From: Warburgia ugandensis | Taxonomy: Eukaryota; Streptophyta; Magnoliopsida; Canellales; Canellaceae | NCBI GenBank assembly: GCA_035236585.1 | Contig: CP141136.1 | Coordinates: forward strand, 33,502,949-33,566,948 | Reading direction: 5' to 3' | DNA: 64,000 nt | Shown: positions 1 through 13,574 of the stretch, piece after piece | Layout of the letters: the number at the start of each line of letters is the position of its first letter | Numbering within the stretch: position 1 is the stretch's first letter | Notes under the pieces: model-generated | The model's database searches: none | What the model was told of the DNA's origin: nothing | The model's input: the letters and a program-made list of their open reading frames with translations, nothing else | Program-made: the position numbers and the translations under genes

Positions 1-2207
1 AAACACTTTTGCTGTGTCCATAAATTATCTAGTTTAAAACCTAGGGTTGTATCTGGAGATCTTGACACTAGTGGGGAAGTCCATGTATCGCCATAGTTTT
101 AGTTTTAATGTACCCATCATGATAGGGAACATGCAATTAGATGCTGATTTGGTCTTACTTGATCTAATAGACTTTGATGTCATTCTCAGCATGGATTGGT
201 TGGGCCTTAATTAGGCCACAGTGGACTATCGGACAAAGATAATTACATTTAGCATTCATAGAAAGCCACCAATTTTATTTCGTGGGAAGCAGGATTCCTC
301 AAAAGTATGCTTAGTCATTGCATCAAAGGAAGCTGCGCACATTGCCAAGGGATGCCGAACCTTCTTTGCCAAGGTAATGGTTTTTGTGGCTGAGAAGCCT
401 AAGCTAGCATAGATGGTAATGGTTCAAGAATTTCTCAATCCTTTTCATGACAAATTGCCTAGAGTACCACCTCGATGAGCCATCGACTTCACCGTTGACT
501 TGGTACCACGTACAACCCGATATCTAAGGCATCGTACGAGATGGCTCCAGCTAAGTTGGGAGAGCAGAAGGAAAGTTGCAAGAGCTGTTAAACAAGGGTT
601 TTATCTAACCCAGCATCTCACTATGGGGAGCACTAGTTGTTTTGGTCAAAGAGTAGGATGGGTCGTTGTGGCTATGCATCAACTACGTGATGCTCAATAG
701 GGTCACTATCAAGAACCAATATCCATTTTATCCTATATAGATGATCCTTTTTTACCAGCTTCAAATGGCCAAGGTATTCACTAAGATTGATCTACAATGT
801 GGTTACACTCAGCTCCAAGTTTAAGAGGAGAATATCCAAAAGAGAGCATTTCACACCGAGTACAAACACTATGAGTTCTTACTCATGCCATTTGGGTTGA
901 CTAATGTCCCTTTTGCCTGCATGAATATGATAAACAGAGTGTTAAGGACATTCTTGGATAAGTTCATGATTGTGTTTCTAGATGATATCTTGGTATATTC
1001 TAAGAGCTATGAGGCACACAGGGAGCACTTATGGATTGTATTGGGCACTCTTCCAGAGCATTCACTTTATGCCATGTTCCACATGTACAATTTTTTGTTT
1101 GAGGAAGGAAACTTCCTATGTCATATTATCTTTAAGGATGGTGCTGCTTGGACTCATAAAAGGTAGAGGCAGTAGAGAGGTGGGAAGTGTCGAAGAAGAC
1201 ATATGAGATATGGAGGTTTTGGGACTTGCCAGATACTACGATAGATTTATAAAGGGTTTCTCATGGATTTGTTTACTTATTACCAAGTTGACTAGGAATG
1301 ATGTTAGATTCATCTAGATGATGCATGTGAGAAGAGCTTCCAAGAATTAAACCGGAGGCAAACCACTACTCCAGCATTTACTCTTCTAGTTGGCAATGGA
1401 GGATTTGTTGTATACAGTGATGCCTCAAGCATTGGGCTAGTTTACATGCTTATGTAGTATGGAAGATGGTCACCTATGCTTCAACACAACTATAGAAGCA
1501 AGAGGTGAATTATCAAACCCACGATTTGGAGCTAACAGCTGTGATATTTGCTATGAAGATCTAGAGACACTATCACTATGGTGAGAGGTTTGAGATATCA
1601 CTGATCATAAGAAACTTGAGTACATTTTCTCAAAACAGGATCTGAACATAGCACAAAGGTGATGGATGGAGTACTTGAAAGACTATGATTTCACTATTTA
1701 GTACTATCTAGGAAAGGCCAATGTTGTGGATGATGCACTAAGTTAGAAGACCCAAGGGGGTCCATGTTAGTATGCTATCGAGGACGTGAAGACTACTCTA
1801 GGAGGTGATTAGTTGTAGGCTAGAGATTCAACTGAACAAAGCCTTTATGTCTAATTTGTTAGTGAGATCTATAGTGATCAAGAGAATCCTTGTAGTACAA
1901 AAGGATGATGGAGACATAGACACTTGTAGACAAAGCAAGCTTCATCAGAGAGATGGATAGTATTGTGAGATTCTAGGGGAGGTTAATGGTGTTGTCCGAC
2001 CAAGAACTAAGACTTGAGATACTCAGAGAGGTGCACTAGTCACATTACACTACCCATCAAGGCGGAATGAAGATGTATCAAGATCTTAAAGGCTACTTTG
2101 GTGGAACGACATGAAGAGAGATTTGGGAGAATTTGTTAATAGATGCTTTATTTTTCAACAAGTCAAGGCTATGCATCATTGGCCTATGGTGTAGTTCTAA
2201 ATATTAC
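1..2207 (+). pseudogene. Ty3/gypsy pol remnant: protease, RT, RNase H, integrase N-terminus
   Basis: Decayed polyprotein of an LTR retrotransposon, left end outside the window. In order I can read: an aspartic-protease tail near 150-280 (DFDVILSMDWL-like), a reverse transcriptase core at about 885-1060 with MPFGLTN and the catalytic LDDILVYSK stretch near 981-1004, an RNase H region near 1410-1740 (DASS, YGERFEI, KANVVDD), and the integrase zinc-binding region near 2030-2180 (REVH, HQGGMK, NRCF). Stop codons and frameshifts interrupt every domain, so it cannot be functional. Domain order PR-RT-RH-IN is that of Ty3/gypsy; the wording of the motifs suggests a Tekay/Del-type chromovirus, which is an inference. 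The integrase is interrupted at 2208 and resumes at 4333. Confidence 0.9.
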
Positions 2208-4332
2208 CAGCAAGTGCACAAATCAAAGTAGTATGACTTCATGCAAGTGAGGTCGATCTCATGAGGAATCTCACATATTTGGATTTAGTTGGAATCTTAT
2301 TTAGGTTACTTATCCTAGCTAAAAAAGATTAGATTGTGATTTAATCTGAGAATTAAAAGAACAAGGAATTAGAAATGCATCAAATTAGAAACTTAAACTA
2401 TAAATGAAACTTTCTAAAATTAAATACTTTCTAAAACTAAGACTAGAAAATTCTAAGAATGGAATTAGAAACTAACATGCATTTTGAAAAAGCAATTAAT
2501 GCAAAACAAGAAACATGACTAACTTAGAAACCTAAAGATGAATGAACTTTCTAAAACTAGAAATTAGAACTTTCTAAATAATAAAAATTCCTAAAGATAG
2601 ACTCTCTAAAATGCAACTTAATGAAACTTCCCAAAGATGATGAACTTCTAAGATGAACGGTCGCTAATATTAGAAACTTAGAATTTTCTAAAAAATAAAC
2701 TTCAAAAATGAAATAAAAAACTTTCTAAAAACCAAGATCTAATCTAACATGCATCTAAACATAAGTATTGCACAAAACAAAATCTAAATATGTACTAAAT
2801 ATGATCAAACTAAACTAGCATTGAACTAATATGAGCAATAAATCAAAGCATAAGGAAACATGGACAAGAAGAATGCGCGGGAACTTAGAAAGAAAATGAT
2901 GTAACAACTTTGTTATTTGAACGGAATCTATTACAAGAGAGGTGTGCATCATTCCAATACATGAAAATAACGTAACATGCTTCAAATTTCCAGAACTAAC
3001 ACAATCTATTTATCATGCGTGTGAACCAACAAAAAGAGAGAACCAAGGGAGAAAGAAGAAAATATGGGAAACAATTTTAAAGGCTAAAAGAAGATGATTA
3101 TGGATGATAACTAGAAAAGAAAACAAGGGGAAAGTCTAGGGCTAACAACTAAAGAAGAGTAAGAACACTAACCTTGCTTGAATTCTAAAAAAGATGATCC
3201 AAGGATTACTTTTTATTGGCTATCACTAGAAGAGATTGTTGGCCCTTGGATGAAGGAGAATTAGAGCCCCAAATAGAATCAAAACACCATGAAGAATAAT
3301 ACCCCAAGAAGAGTGTGCATGAATCATAATAGTAAAGCTTCAGCAACAGAAGGAAAATATGCTTAAAACTGTGAGAAAAATTATGTAAAAAAACTACTAC
3401 TCTCCTCTCCATGATTTTGCCTTATAAAGACATAGATATTTAGCCTAAGGAAGGAGGAAAGAGGGGATAGGGATGGGGGGAAGATAGTTGGATAAGATAG
3501 GTAACTTGGGAAGGGAATTAAATGTGGAACTAGGAAGGAAATTGCATGGAAGGTTCTTCTTAAGTAGTTCACGATGGGAGGTAAGAGATAGGGAAAGATC
3601 TGATAAGATGGAGATTAGGAAAGTTTAAAGAGGTAGGTCTCTTCTATGATTGGTCCAAATGCACATGCCACCTACCTTATTAATAGACTGCATGTTTCTT
3701 CCTATTTTTCCTCTTTAAAACACTTTTTTTTTTCAAGTGGGAAATTACATAGAAACTTCCCAAAAGGTTTGGACCCATATAGCATGTTTAGAGATAGCTT
3801 AGATGGCTTCCAACTTGGTGGCTTTAGTGGCTTGCTTCTTGGCTTCATGGCTCACACGGCTTGGCCTCTCCTAGTTATTAGTTCATTGCTCATGTGGCTT
3901 AGGTGGCTTGCATGACTAGAAATCTCATGCAAAGGTGGTGAATTCTACTACATGGGCCCATTTTTAGTCACCCTAACTTCTACCAATTGTTTTCGAGACT
4001 CATCCTTTGGAATGATCCTAACCCTTGCTTGAACTTTAAAATGATCAAAAACAAGTCTAGGTCCCTCTTGGTTGTTTTGGATTAATGGTTATCATCTTAA
4101 GAGATCTAGATCATTGGATCATTCTTTTAACACTTAGAAAAGATTAAAAATAATATTTAGTATCTAGAAAATTATAACAGATCACATACTTACTTTAGAT
4201 TAGCTTCTACACCTATAAAATATCATATTTTTGGATTATTAGTTTAGAAAAGCACGTGTCATGAATTTTGGAAAGAAAAAAAAAACCTAGACTAATGACG
4301 TATAGTCTATGACACATGTATTGCTAATTAGG
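2208..4332 (-). mobile_element. Insertion splitting the gypsy integrase, flanked by TATTAC
   Basis: About 2.1 kb of unrelated sequence lies exactly where the integrase reading frame stops and restarts. TATTAC occurs on both sides (2202-2207 and 4333-4338), as a target-site duplication would. The host frame is continuous when one copy and the insert are ignored. The insert read on the minus strand is similar to about 5360-8010 on the plus strand. Shared parts include a block around GAAGCTAATCTAA, a region of repeated AAGCCA/AGCCACC words, and a terminal block next to GTGCACTTGC. No coding sequence is evident. The ends are not the usual TG...CA, so the exact boundary or the class (solo LTR or other non-autonomous element) is unsettled. 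Confidence 0.7.
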
Positions 4333-4546
4333 TATTACAGCCTCTTGAGCTTCCCAAGTGAAAGTGGGCTCATGTCACTATGGACTTCATAGTGGGACTA
4401 CCTGGATAGTGAGTGGGTGTGACAACATATTAGTGATTGTTGATTGCTTGACAAAATTACCACATTGCTTCCCTATTAGATAGAATCAGTCGACTGATAG
4501 CCTATCTCAACTTTACATTAGAAAGATAATGAGTTTGCATGGAGTG
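4333..4546 (+). pseudogene. Ty3/gypsy integrase core, continuation of the 1-2207 remnant
   Basis: Reads as the start of the integrase catalytic core: PLELPK then KWAHVTMDF.VGLP, followed after a frameshift by ILVIVDCLTK and a decayed linker. This stretch directly follows the HHCC region left at 2207, which shows that 2208-4332 is an insertion. Homology is lost again near 4546, where another repeat begins, and the rest of the integrase is not seen downstream. Confidence 0.85.
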
Positions 4547-4549
4547 CTG

Positions 4550-7500
4550 TTGAGTGCTTAATTTTGTATCCAAAAATCCTAAATTTTTTATTGGTTTAGT
4601 GCAAGAGATTGATCATTTTTACACTAAAATGATGGATTTGCACTAAACTAATTAATCGTCATTTAACCTTAATCCAGTGCATTTTCAGGGTTAGATCATC
4701 ATCCGAAGGCAATTATGTTTAACACCATTGGTAAAATAATACTAATTAGGATTTTTCTATTTTTTACAGCTTATATATTAAGATCCAAGTGGAGAGATCA
4801 AGCCAATCAAAATTTTATCTTGCCATCAACCTTAAATATAAATGGACAGCTCATATTGATCTAATTTTGATTAACTAGATCAATTGAAGAAGTGGAAGCC
4901 CAAGTCTTTGAAAATTAAATCATCTAATCCACCACCAAACTCATGTAAGTCTAGTTCACTCACATTATGGTGTGAAAATAAAAGATCATAATGGGTCCCA
5001 CTCAATCCTTCATTCTTTCACACATCAAGGGCCCACAAGGTTGGGAATGTATATGTACAACATATGGATGATAAGGGAGTGTATCATGTGATGATAAGGG
5101 ATTACACTTGATTTTCTCCTCAAGTGAAGATCAAGTCAAAACAAGTAATTGGAATTAGATGGATGGATGAAGGGCGGAGATCTTAAGGATGAGAGCTCTA
5201 TGTTATTGACATGTGTCACAAGGAGAGTTGATAGTTAGAAGCAAGCTAGTTTCTTGAATTTTTGCAACAAGAGGGAGCTACTAATGCTATTAATAAGTGT
5301 TTAATTTTGCATAAAAACTACCCAATTAGTTACCCATAATAGGGATTTTTTTATCAAAATTTGTAACACATGCATTTTTAATCTAATGACTCAAAAGTTT
5401 GATATTTTGTAGGTTCAGAAGCTAATCTAAGGTCAGTATGTGATTAATCATATTTTTTTAGAATTTTTCACTCTTTGTAGGAAGAGAGATGAGAATCCAA
5501 CGATCGAGATGAAATTTGATGATTAAGATCAAAAGATAGAGTCAAAGACTCACAGTCATCACTTCAACATGAGATCAATGATTCAAATCATTTTAAGATC
5601 ACTTGAATATGAAATGGAAGGAGTCAAAGGTGGCCAAAGTGGGCCCGTGCACAAGTCATGCAAAGTCTACCACCTTTGCATGGGTTTCACTTAAGCCACT
5701 TAGCCATATTCAAGCCACAAACATGATGACAAGCTAAGGAGCCTTGCTAGCCACCAAATCCAAGAATTTATGCCATCAAGCTAATCCACAAAAGCCATCA
5801 AAGCCAACCATAAAACCAAGCCAATGGAGCTCTCAAAGTTAGCCATGAAGTCACATGAGCCAAACAACATGGAAGGCCATGATTGGAGGAGAACCCAAAA
5901 AATTATCCTTAGGATTTATGAGGATATTTTGAAGATAATTTAAAAAAAAATCACTAAGATAAGGTAGCATATGAACCAATAAGAAGATACCTCCCCATTT
6001 TTCTTGTTTTTCCATGTTATTTCCATTAGGGACACTACAAATTTCACTTTCCATCCAAGAGTCCTATCTTTCTAAGACTATCCCACCTTACTAAGCTTCC
6101 ATTCCAATCGTGCAAAATATCCCCAATTCCTATTAAACTAGCTAGCCAATCATCTCTTTCTACTTCACCTCTTCCTCATCTTTTTCCTATCCATCACTTT
6201 CCTCCCATCTTACCTCTCATTCCCATAGAATTCCATGTGAAATCACTTCAAGGAAGGGAGTTCCATGTGAAACTCCTAGAAAGTAGGAGCTTCCCTTCAC
6301 CTCCTTGCCTCATCCACTCCACTACCTTCCTTATTTCTCTCTAGCCCAACCAATCACCATGTTTTTTAACTCTCCACCTCACCCCCTCTTTCTTACCTCA
6401 TTTCTCTAATCAACTTGCTATTTTCAAGAGTGCTTCCATGATTTTCACAAGGGGGAGATGGCCCATCCTAAAAAAGTGGTGTCTCCTAGTTTAACTCTTA
6501 CCCAAACACCTCAATTGTTTTCCTCTTTGATAAAAACCTTAGGTAGCCTCCATATCTAATCCTAGCCATCCAATCCTATTCCTATTTCATCCCCACCCTA
6601 CTTTACCTTGAGTCACCCTAGAAAACTTAGGACATAAAGTATAAAAGACCTCTAGGAAGAAAAGAATACAACACAATTTTTGGGGAAAAAGAGAATGCCT
6701 ACTCCAAAGAGAGGAGGTGTCCTTTTTTTTTTTCCCCTCTTCCCTTACCTTCTAGCATTCAACGTGTTTTAGGGTGGCTACTCTCTTCTCCAAGTGTTCC
6801 ATTCAAACTCCTTCAAGAAAGGTAGGTTTCCTTCCTTGTTTTTACTCTGTTGCTTAGCATTCGGTTCCATTGATTCCATCTTGATTTCCTTAGGATCCTT
6901 AAGATTTACCTTTATTTCTTGTTAGATTCCCTCTTTGGTCTTCAAGTTTGTTGGAGTAGGAAGCGTTCAATCATCTTTATTTGGGATTTCTTTTCGTGTA
7001 ATACGTGGTGCATACTCACCTAGGGTGGAAAGCATCATCCTTGTAATCTTACTTTCACTTCAATACCACATGATGATTAATGGATCTCCTCGTCATTGAT
7101 GAACGGTAATGATCTCTTTATGTTTTCTTTTGGATTTTGTTGATCTCATGGTTTGATGTTTAATAAAGATTGTGCTTTAAGGATTCAAACCAAAATCAAC
7201 ATAAAAACTTATTGAAACCATATGTGCCACTTTAAGTGTTGAACGCATGGTTTTGAAAGCTTTTTGGTTTGAAAAATTGGATAGCATTGAGAAGTTTTCT
7301 TACCTGTTCTTAGCATCATTCAAGTCATCTAGGTAGTTAATTGCTATTTCATCTCAAGTCAACAATTAAATCAACACCAAACCACCTTAAAAGCATGTGC
7401 CCCAATCATGGGATGTGCATATGGTTTTGAGTGATTTAGTATAGATTATAAGTTTATTCAAAAAGGCTTTTGAATGATGTTTAAGTTTGAATTAGTTGAG

Positions 7501-8010
7501 TTCAGTCATGTTAGCAAAATTTAGTTAATTAGTGGATGAATGTTATCCTTAATTAGTTGTTTAGCATGTGGTTTGATTAGTTAGTGAATTTCCAATTCTC
7601 ATCATTAGACAGTTTATTGAAGCATTGATTTGTTGCTTAATTTTTCATATTTAGGAAGTAATTTAGGAAAGTGGTTGAATAATTGCTTGTCTCTTTATAT
7701 TAGTTGTTAAAATCTCATAATTAGAAGTTTGATTCAGGAAAGTTGATAATTTTTATTTTTAAGATGTTTTCAATGTAGGAAAGTTTTATATTTAGAAAGT
7801 GTGTTTTTAGGAAAGTTGTTAAGTTTAATATGTTTTAGTTTTAGCATATTTCATGTGTTAATCTTCCATTTTTAGTTTAGTAAAAATATTTCATTATCTT
7901 TGGCTAGGTTGAATGATTTAAGTAAGGACCACTAAAATCACATCCACTTGATTCCTCATGGGATCAACCTCCTCGCATGAATTACTATAACTTATTCGTG
8001 CACTTGCGAG
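4550..8010 (+). repeat. Non-coding repeat of the same family as 2208-4332, possibly two nested copies
   Basis: No gene is visible. The part from about 5290 to 8010 matches 2208-4332 in inverse orientation. It ends in a block (7950-8010) containing ATTCCTCATGGGATC and GTGCACTTGC. Two similar beginnings occur, at about 4554 (GTGCTTAATTTTGTAT) and 5296 (GTGTTTAATTTTGCAT), which suggests a copy inserted in or beside another. The size and absence of genes fit LTR or non-autonomous retroelement sequence. Boundaries are approximate and I could not find a convincing target duplication. Confidence 0.55.
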
Positions 8011-9836
8011 TTAAGACTTAAAATCACAGCAGCTACAAAGAGAAAGCACCTAAAACTATTCCACTTTCATCAAAGGATTGTGATTGAAGGAGAGAGTCAA
8101 TGGGTTGGTCAAGGAGATAAGTAGTAGTTGCTAACATTAGCTACTCCTCACTCTATACAAGGAGGAGCAAGGAAGAAAAAAAAGTGAAGGAAGTAGAGAG
8201 AAGCAACTAAAGAGGAGCAAGGAGAGGAAGAAGAAGAAGATATGGAGTTGGAGAGAAGAGAAAAACTCCTTTCCCTTCTTAATCTACTGGTGAAGTAACC
8301 ATTTGAATTCATTATTTTTCTTCTATTTTCATGTAATTTCTCTTTAGGTGTGCAATAATAAAGCTTTGAATTTCTCCCTTGCCCGCATTTATTTTGGGTT
8401 GATCAATGATCTAAACCTTTGATAATGCTCTATTCTCACCTGAATTTTTCCTGAGGAGGATCAGAGTAGAATAAGATATCTTCATCTCTATGTTTTTTTT
8501 CATTGTTACTGCAGGAGAAAACAAAGCCTTGGATTTATCTTATTTTAGTCATGTTTTTTCTTATATTTTAATTATCTAATCCATTGAAAATTTTCTCCTA
8601 AGCCTTAGGAAGAAGTTATCATTGGTTGCTAACAATTTCATTGAATTTTGGGTGAGACTTCTTGAAGATAATAGTAACAGGTATTGTTTCTATACTATTA
8701 CTATATGTGATGAACCTACCATATTTAAAATCAAATATATTCTATTCTATTAGCTTTAGAGAAAATCAAACCATACAAATGGATTTCTTGATATCCAATT
8801 AGGTAATATAAGAAATTTCACTAAAAAATTCATGCTAGAAATGGGAGAATATGATGGCCGAAGTGACCAACTTCATCAAGTGCCCATTGGTTTACACAGG
8901 CAATAACAGCGACTGTTCTTGTACCTAATGAATTAGCCACATTTATGATAAAATATATTCAGATCTATAGGCCTTATTAAAATTCTAATCACACTGTTGG
9001 ATTGTTTGGCATTCAATTACTCTAGGTACAAATTTTCACATTAAAATTTAGTCTTTAAGGTGGTGAAACATTTGACAAATACCTTTGCTCATCATGCTCA
9101 TCGGGCATGTGCAGAAAAAACTTGCAACTTGATTTTGCTAGTTACACTCTCCTTTGAATTTCTACTTTTATATCTCATTAAATTCTTAGCTTATTGTAAC
9201 TTGTAATATCTTGTTTAGAAGGTAATTAAGTAAGGAACAATTTGGCATGTGACAATATCACCAATAATCATTGGTATTAAAAGTTTGTTTTTCTATTGAG
9301 ATGCTAGTGACACTCTCTAAAGTTAGAGTAGCACACTGCAAGTGCAAGTTTCTCTATCAATTCTTATAGCATTTGAGTGAAATTTGAAATCGAGGTTCTT
9401 GGATACAATTAAAACATGATGAGCTAAGTACATATTTAAGAATCTTCTCAAAATTAGAAATATTTAGTGTTACTTATTTCTTTTATCTTTATTATTTTTT
9501 CCTTGTAATTTTTCTCTTCCTCAATCATTGTAACAAGCAAGTAAGTGAAGAAGATAGTGGAAACTACGTATTTTAGCAAAGTCTTAGGATAGTTCTTTTC
9601 TTTAGTTGTAGCTTAATTTCATTTATTTAAATTTTTATTACTTTAATTTAGATTTAATTAATTTATGTTAAATTAAAATTATGTTAAGCTAGTTTATTTT
9701 TTCTTTGGATTAAAGTGATCCTTGAATAACATTAGAAAACACCACTCATTAATTCCTATTGTCTTAAATGTCTTAGAAAATTTAATTTGAAATTTTTCTC
9801 AATTTGGAAAAGATAGAATTGTCCTTGGCACAATTG
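8011..9836. other. AT-rich stretch without a recognisable gene
   Basis: I see no coding sequence or clear repeat boundary. A purine-rich run at about 8160-8270, followed by T-rich sequence and TGCAATAATAAAGC, looks like transcribed LTR or untranslated sequence, but this is only an impression. Confidence 0.4.
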
Positions 9837-10001
9837 TTTGAAGGGTTTGCTAATTTTAATTTCAATTTTACATGCCTTATATTTGATTATACTTTTATAA
9901 AAAGTATATTTTAAATAACCCTAATATTTCAGCCCGAAATATCTAAAACTCAAACTTTATTGATTTTTCTCAATCAATTTACAAAAATTGGGGTTATTAC
10001 A
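9837..10001 (-). repeat. Truncated 3' LTR (165-bp stub) of the minus-strand retrotransposon
   Basis: This segment is identical, as far as I can compare by eye, to 18394-18558, the outer end of the long LTR. Read on the minus strand it begins TGTAATAACCCC at 10001 and is immediately preceded by a polypurine tract, as a 3' LTR should be. Homology to the long LTR stops abruptly at 9837, so the other roughly 4.5 kb of this LTR is missing. Confidence 0.85.
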
Positions 10002-10012
10002 ATCTTCCCCCC
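10002..10012 (-). promoter_or_regulatory. Polypurine tract (plus-strand priming site) of the retrotransposon
   Basis: The minus strand reads GGGGGGAAGAT directly before the LTR start at 10001. It is preceded by a CGAGGACGAAATT-like stretch that is common at the pol 3' end of plant Tekay/Del elements. Position and composition fit a polypurine tract. Confidence 0.8.
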
Positions 10013-13000
10013 TTACAATAATTTCGTCCTCGAAATTTGTAATACAACTCACTTAGGAGTTTTCACAATTCTTTCATATCCTTACACATGTGGCCTTGCC
10101 ACTTATGGAAATTCTATTTCCTTTCGTCCCTTTTCTATACTACTTTTTTCTCAAAGGTTAAAATGCTCATCCATGACTAACCTTAATAATGCTCTATATA
10201 ATAAAGCTGGTTATTGCTAGAATTTCCCAAAAAGATGATTAATAACTCTTATTGAGTTATCCCTTTTTGTTTCAAAACCTTCCATTTCACTTGATTGGTA
10301 ATTTTCACCAATCTTTCCATACTTCACAATTTTTCCATTATACCTTCTATTGCTCATCCTCATTCTTTTTCAACTTATAAAGTTTTGACATAGCTTTCCT
10401 ACTATGTATTAACATATAAAGTTTGGACATAGCTTTCCTACTATGTATAGTCCTTAAACTTCCTATAATACATATTGATAAGATTCTATAACTTCAACTA
10501 TTGTTCTTTGTAACAACCTTCCAATCTTTGGAAGTAATTTTCTCTTTTCTTATTCTTCCATTATTTGGAAGGGTATACTTTATTTCTTCTTTACAGTTCA
10601 TACTTCTTTACTATTTCCTTCTATTGACAACTTCTTGTCAAATTCTGTCCTTCAATAATAGTTTCCTTGTAATGAATCTTTCCTCATTTCCATCCATTAT
10701 TTTTGTAACACCCTTTGAGTACCATTTTATTCATAATACTTGACTTTTTACATTTTTCCATCCAAGATAGTGTCATTTAACTCTGCATATATATTCTTGA
10801 TCCTCTTTTGTTATTTCTTTCTCATAATTAGAACAATATTCAGAACATTCTCACAATCTATGATAATATTTATCTCTTTTCCTCTCATATATATATATAT
10901 ATATATTTGTATGTCATAGGCTTCAAAATTTCTAGATTTTGCATTTCCTTATGCTTCTTTCAAGTGTACCTCATAGCCTTTATCATATCATACTAACTCT
11001 TTATTTGCAATATTCTTGATAATTTCAATTAAAAGAGTCCATATTGACTTTGTAATCATCCCTTCTTATGTCTTTACAAACACCATAATTTATCAACTAG
11101 TCTTTAATTCTCAACAATCTATTATCAACTCATTTAGGATTTATGTACCAGATGGCAAAACTTCACTAAAAGAATGTCCTTATGTTATAAAATCAATAAG
11201 AGATATATTTCTCTAATTGTCATTGTCATTTAATATTTCGATCTCATATTCCACCTTTGTTGGGTCAAATTCCATGCTATCCTTAAAATTTATATAACCT
11301 AAACTTTGCTTTCTTTAATCACATGTACACTTATAAGACAAGTTTTGTAAGTGTCTAACATATATGTCCTGAATGCTCTTGATTTCTTGAAATCTCTTTC
11401 CATATATCATTACCACTTCATTCAATATATTTCATTCTCCTCAAATTCATGAACATCTGTTATCTAACTCATAGAACTTTTAAATTTTTTTTATTTTATT
11501 TTTTTTATTTTTTATACTTTGATGTTGCATTTCCAATTCCCAATTAATAATAAATTTGAAAATGATCATCCTTATAGAGAAAAAGGATACTTAATTTCCT
11601 CAACATCATTTATGCATCCTTATATTGATTCCTCCTTTTTCTTTTCCTAAAAGAAATTTGTTACTCTCATAATGTAAATTGCTATAATCACTCCATATCC
11701 TTAAAAAGTTGTTCTTTCAACTCATTCATATAATTTGATGTTCTTTTCCTCAACTATTATAGATATTTTCTCATTCAATCTCCTGTAAGATTGAAAATCT
11801 TCAAACTATCTTAAAATTTCTAACCACTTATTTCTCCAACAATTTGGATTTATATCTCATTCACAATCATCTTTAAACTTAAATTTAACAACCAATATTT
11901 GTTTTCATTTCTCATGTTTTATTTCACCTTTCCTTCAAAAAAATATATTTCCCCTTACTATATTTCTTAAATCTTTCAATATCACCAACTCCATCATGTA
12001 ATTGGAAGTAGTATCTTTATTCATAGTTAGCTCTTCATTTGCCTTAATCAATAAGATGTACTCCTATTCATGATATTCAATGACTATATTTTTCTAATAA
12101 ATATTTCAGTTTGTTTTCATGTTCCATGACCATGATAATCAATGACTTAATCAATGCTAATCAATATTTCTCTTTGTTTTCATGTTCCATGACCATGATA
12201 ATCAATGACTTAATCAATGCTAATCAATGATAGTCCCAAAATTATTTTCAATAGCACCAAAGTTATTATATCAATAATTCTTTAATCCTCGAAAATCCTC
12301 TAGTGCTAATTTCCACAATGATTTGTCATACCTTTATAATTTCTAACTCGGTGATTTCATAATTGTTGTACCATATATAGAGCTATAATTTCTTTGTTAA
12401 CCATATATTCTCATGGTTTAATTGTCTTTCTTAATAAGTTTGGGATCATATTTTTGTCCCTTTAACATTATCTAACTCTCTTTTTCCTTTTCATTTTATT
12501 CTAATATCAAAAATCATCTCTTCATGTTCTAAAATTTGATCATTTCTCCACTAAATCCTTTGCCTCATTAATTTTGGAGAAAAATACTTGCTTAACTCCT
12601 TACTCATATTTATTTCAAACTATTCTCATTTACAAATTTTGAACTTTCTCACCTATCTCCTTAAATTTCTTTCAAGTCATATCCTCTTTATTTTGATGAT
12701 TATTTTCATTTAACTAATTGCCATAATACTATACATGTAGCAATTCTAATTCCTACATTTATATTTCTTTATATATTTAATGTTAACGTTGAATTTTACA
12801 ATACTTCTAATGTTTTCATCTTTAACACTTATTTCTCATAAATCTCCATTTCATCTTTTCTATAAGGTTAAATTTTTTTTTTTTTTTTTTCATCCTCTTT
12901 TCCAATTTATCACTTTTTTCTCTTTATCTCCATTTCTTCACTTAGTAATGGTTATATACATACTTTACTTAATAATGGTTATATACATACTTGTATTAAG

Positions 13001-13199
13001 GTACTTTGTATGTGTACTCGGGACTTTAGGTTAGACACGAACATCATACCTTACATCTATTGTAATGTTTTTCCTATGGATTTCTATATCTTATTATTCC
13101 CTCTATTGGAATTCTTATTTGCTAAGTAGTATTTCTAGTCCTTTCACTAAGTAATATCGACTTTCCTTTCACTAAGTAATATCGACTTATACTATACTA

Positions 13200-13480
13200 T
13201 TCCTTCATTACACTAACTCTTTCTATATTTATTCTTAATTAATGAGTTTAACTCTTTCTATACTCATCCTTTACTAATGAGTTACTCTTTCTTCACAAAT
13301 GAGTCTACTCTTTCCATATTCCTCAAATAATGAGTTTAACTCTTTCCTCACTAATGAGTCAACTCTTTACATCCTCTTCAACAAATGAGGCTACTCTTTC
13401 AAGACTTATCCTTCACTAATGAGTTACCTCCTTTTATACTTATCTCTTAACTAATGAGTTTATCACATAACTCCTTCTCA
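13200..13480. repeat. Degenerate minisatellite with TAATGAGTT / ACTCTTTC units
   Basis: At least six imperfect units, roughly 33-46 bp long, alternate ACTAATGAGTT-like and ACTCTTTC-like segments. The array lies inside the internal region of the LARD-like element, just downstream of its gag-like start on the minus strand. Confidence 0.8.
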
Positions 13481-13574
13481 TCAACTGATAACTTATCTCT
13501 TATTCACTCACTTTAGGTTGAACCTGAGCCTGCGTACTTGGTATTTCTACAGAAGGTGATGAACCTTGGGTTTG

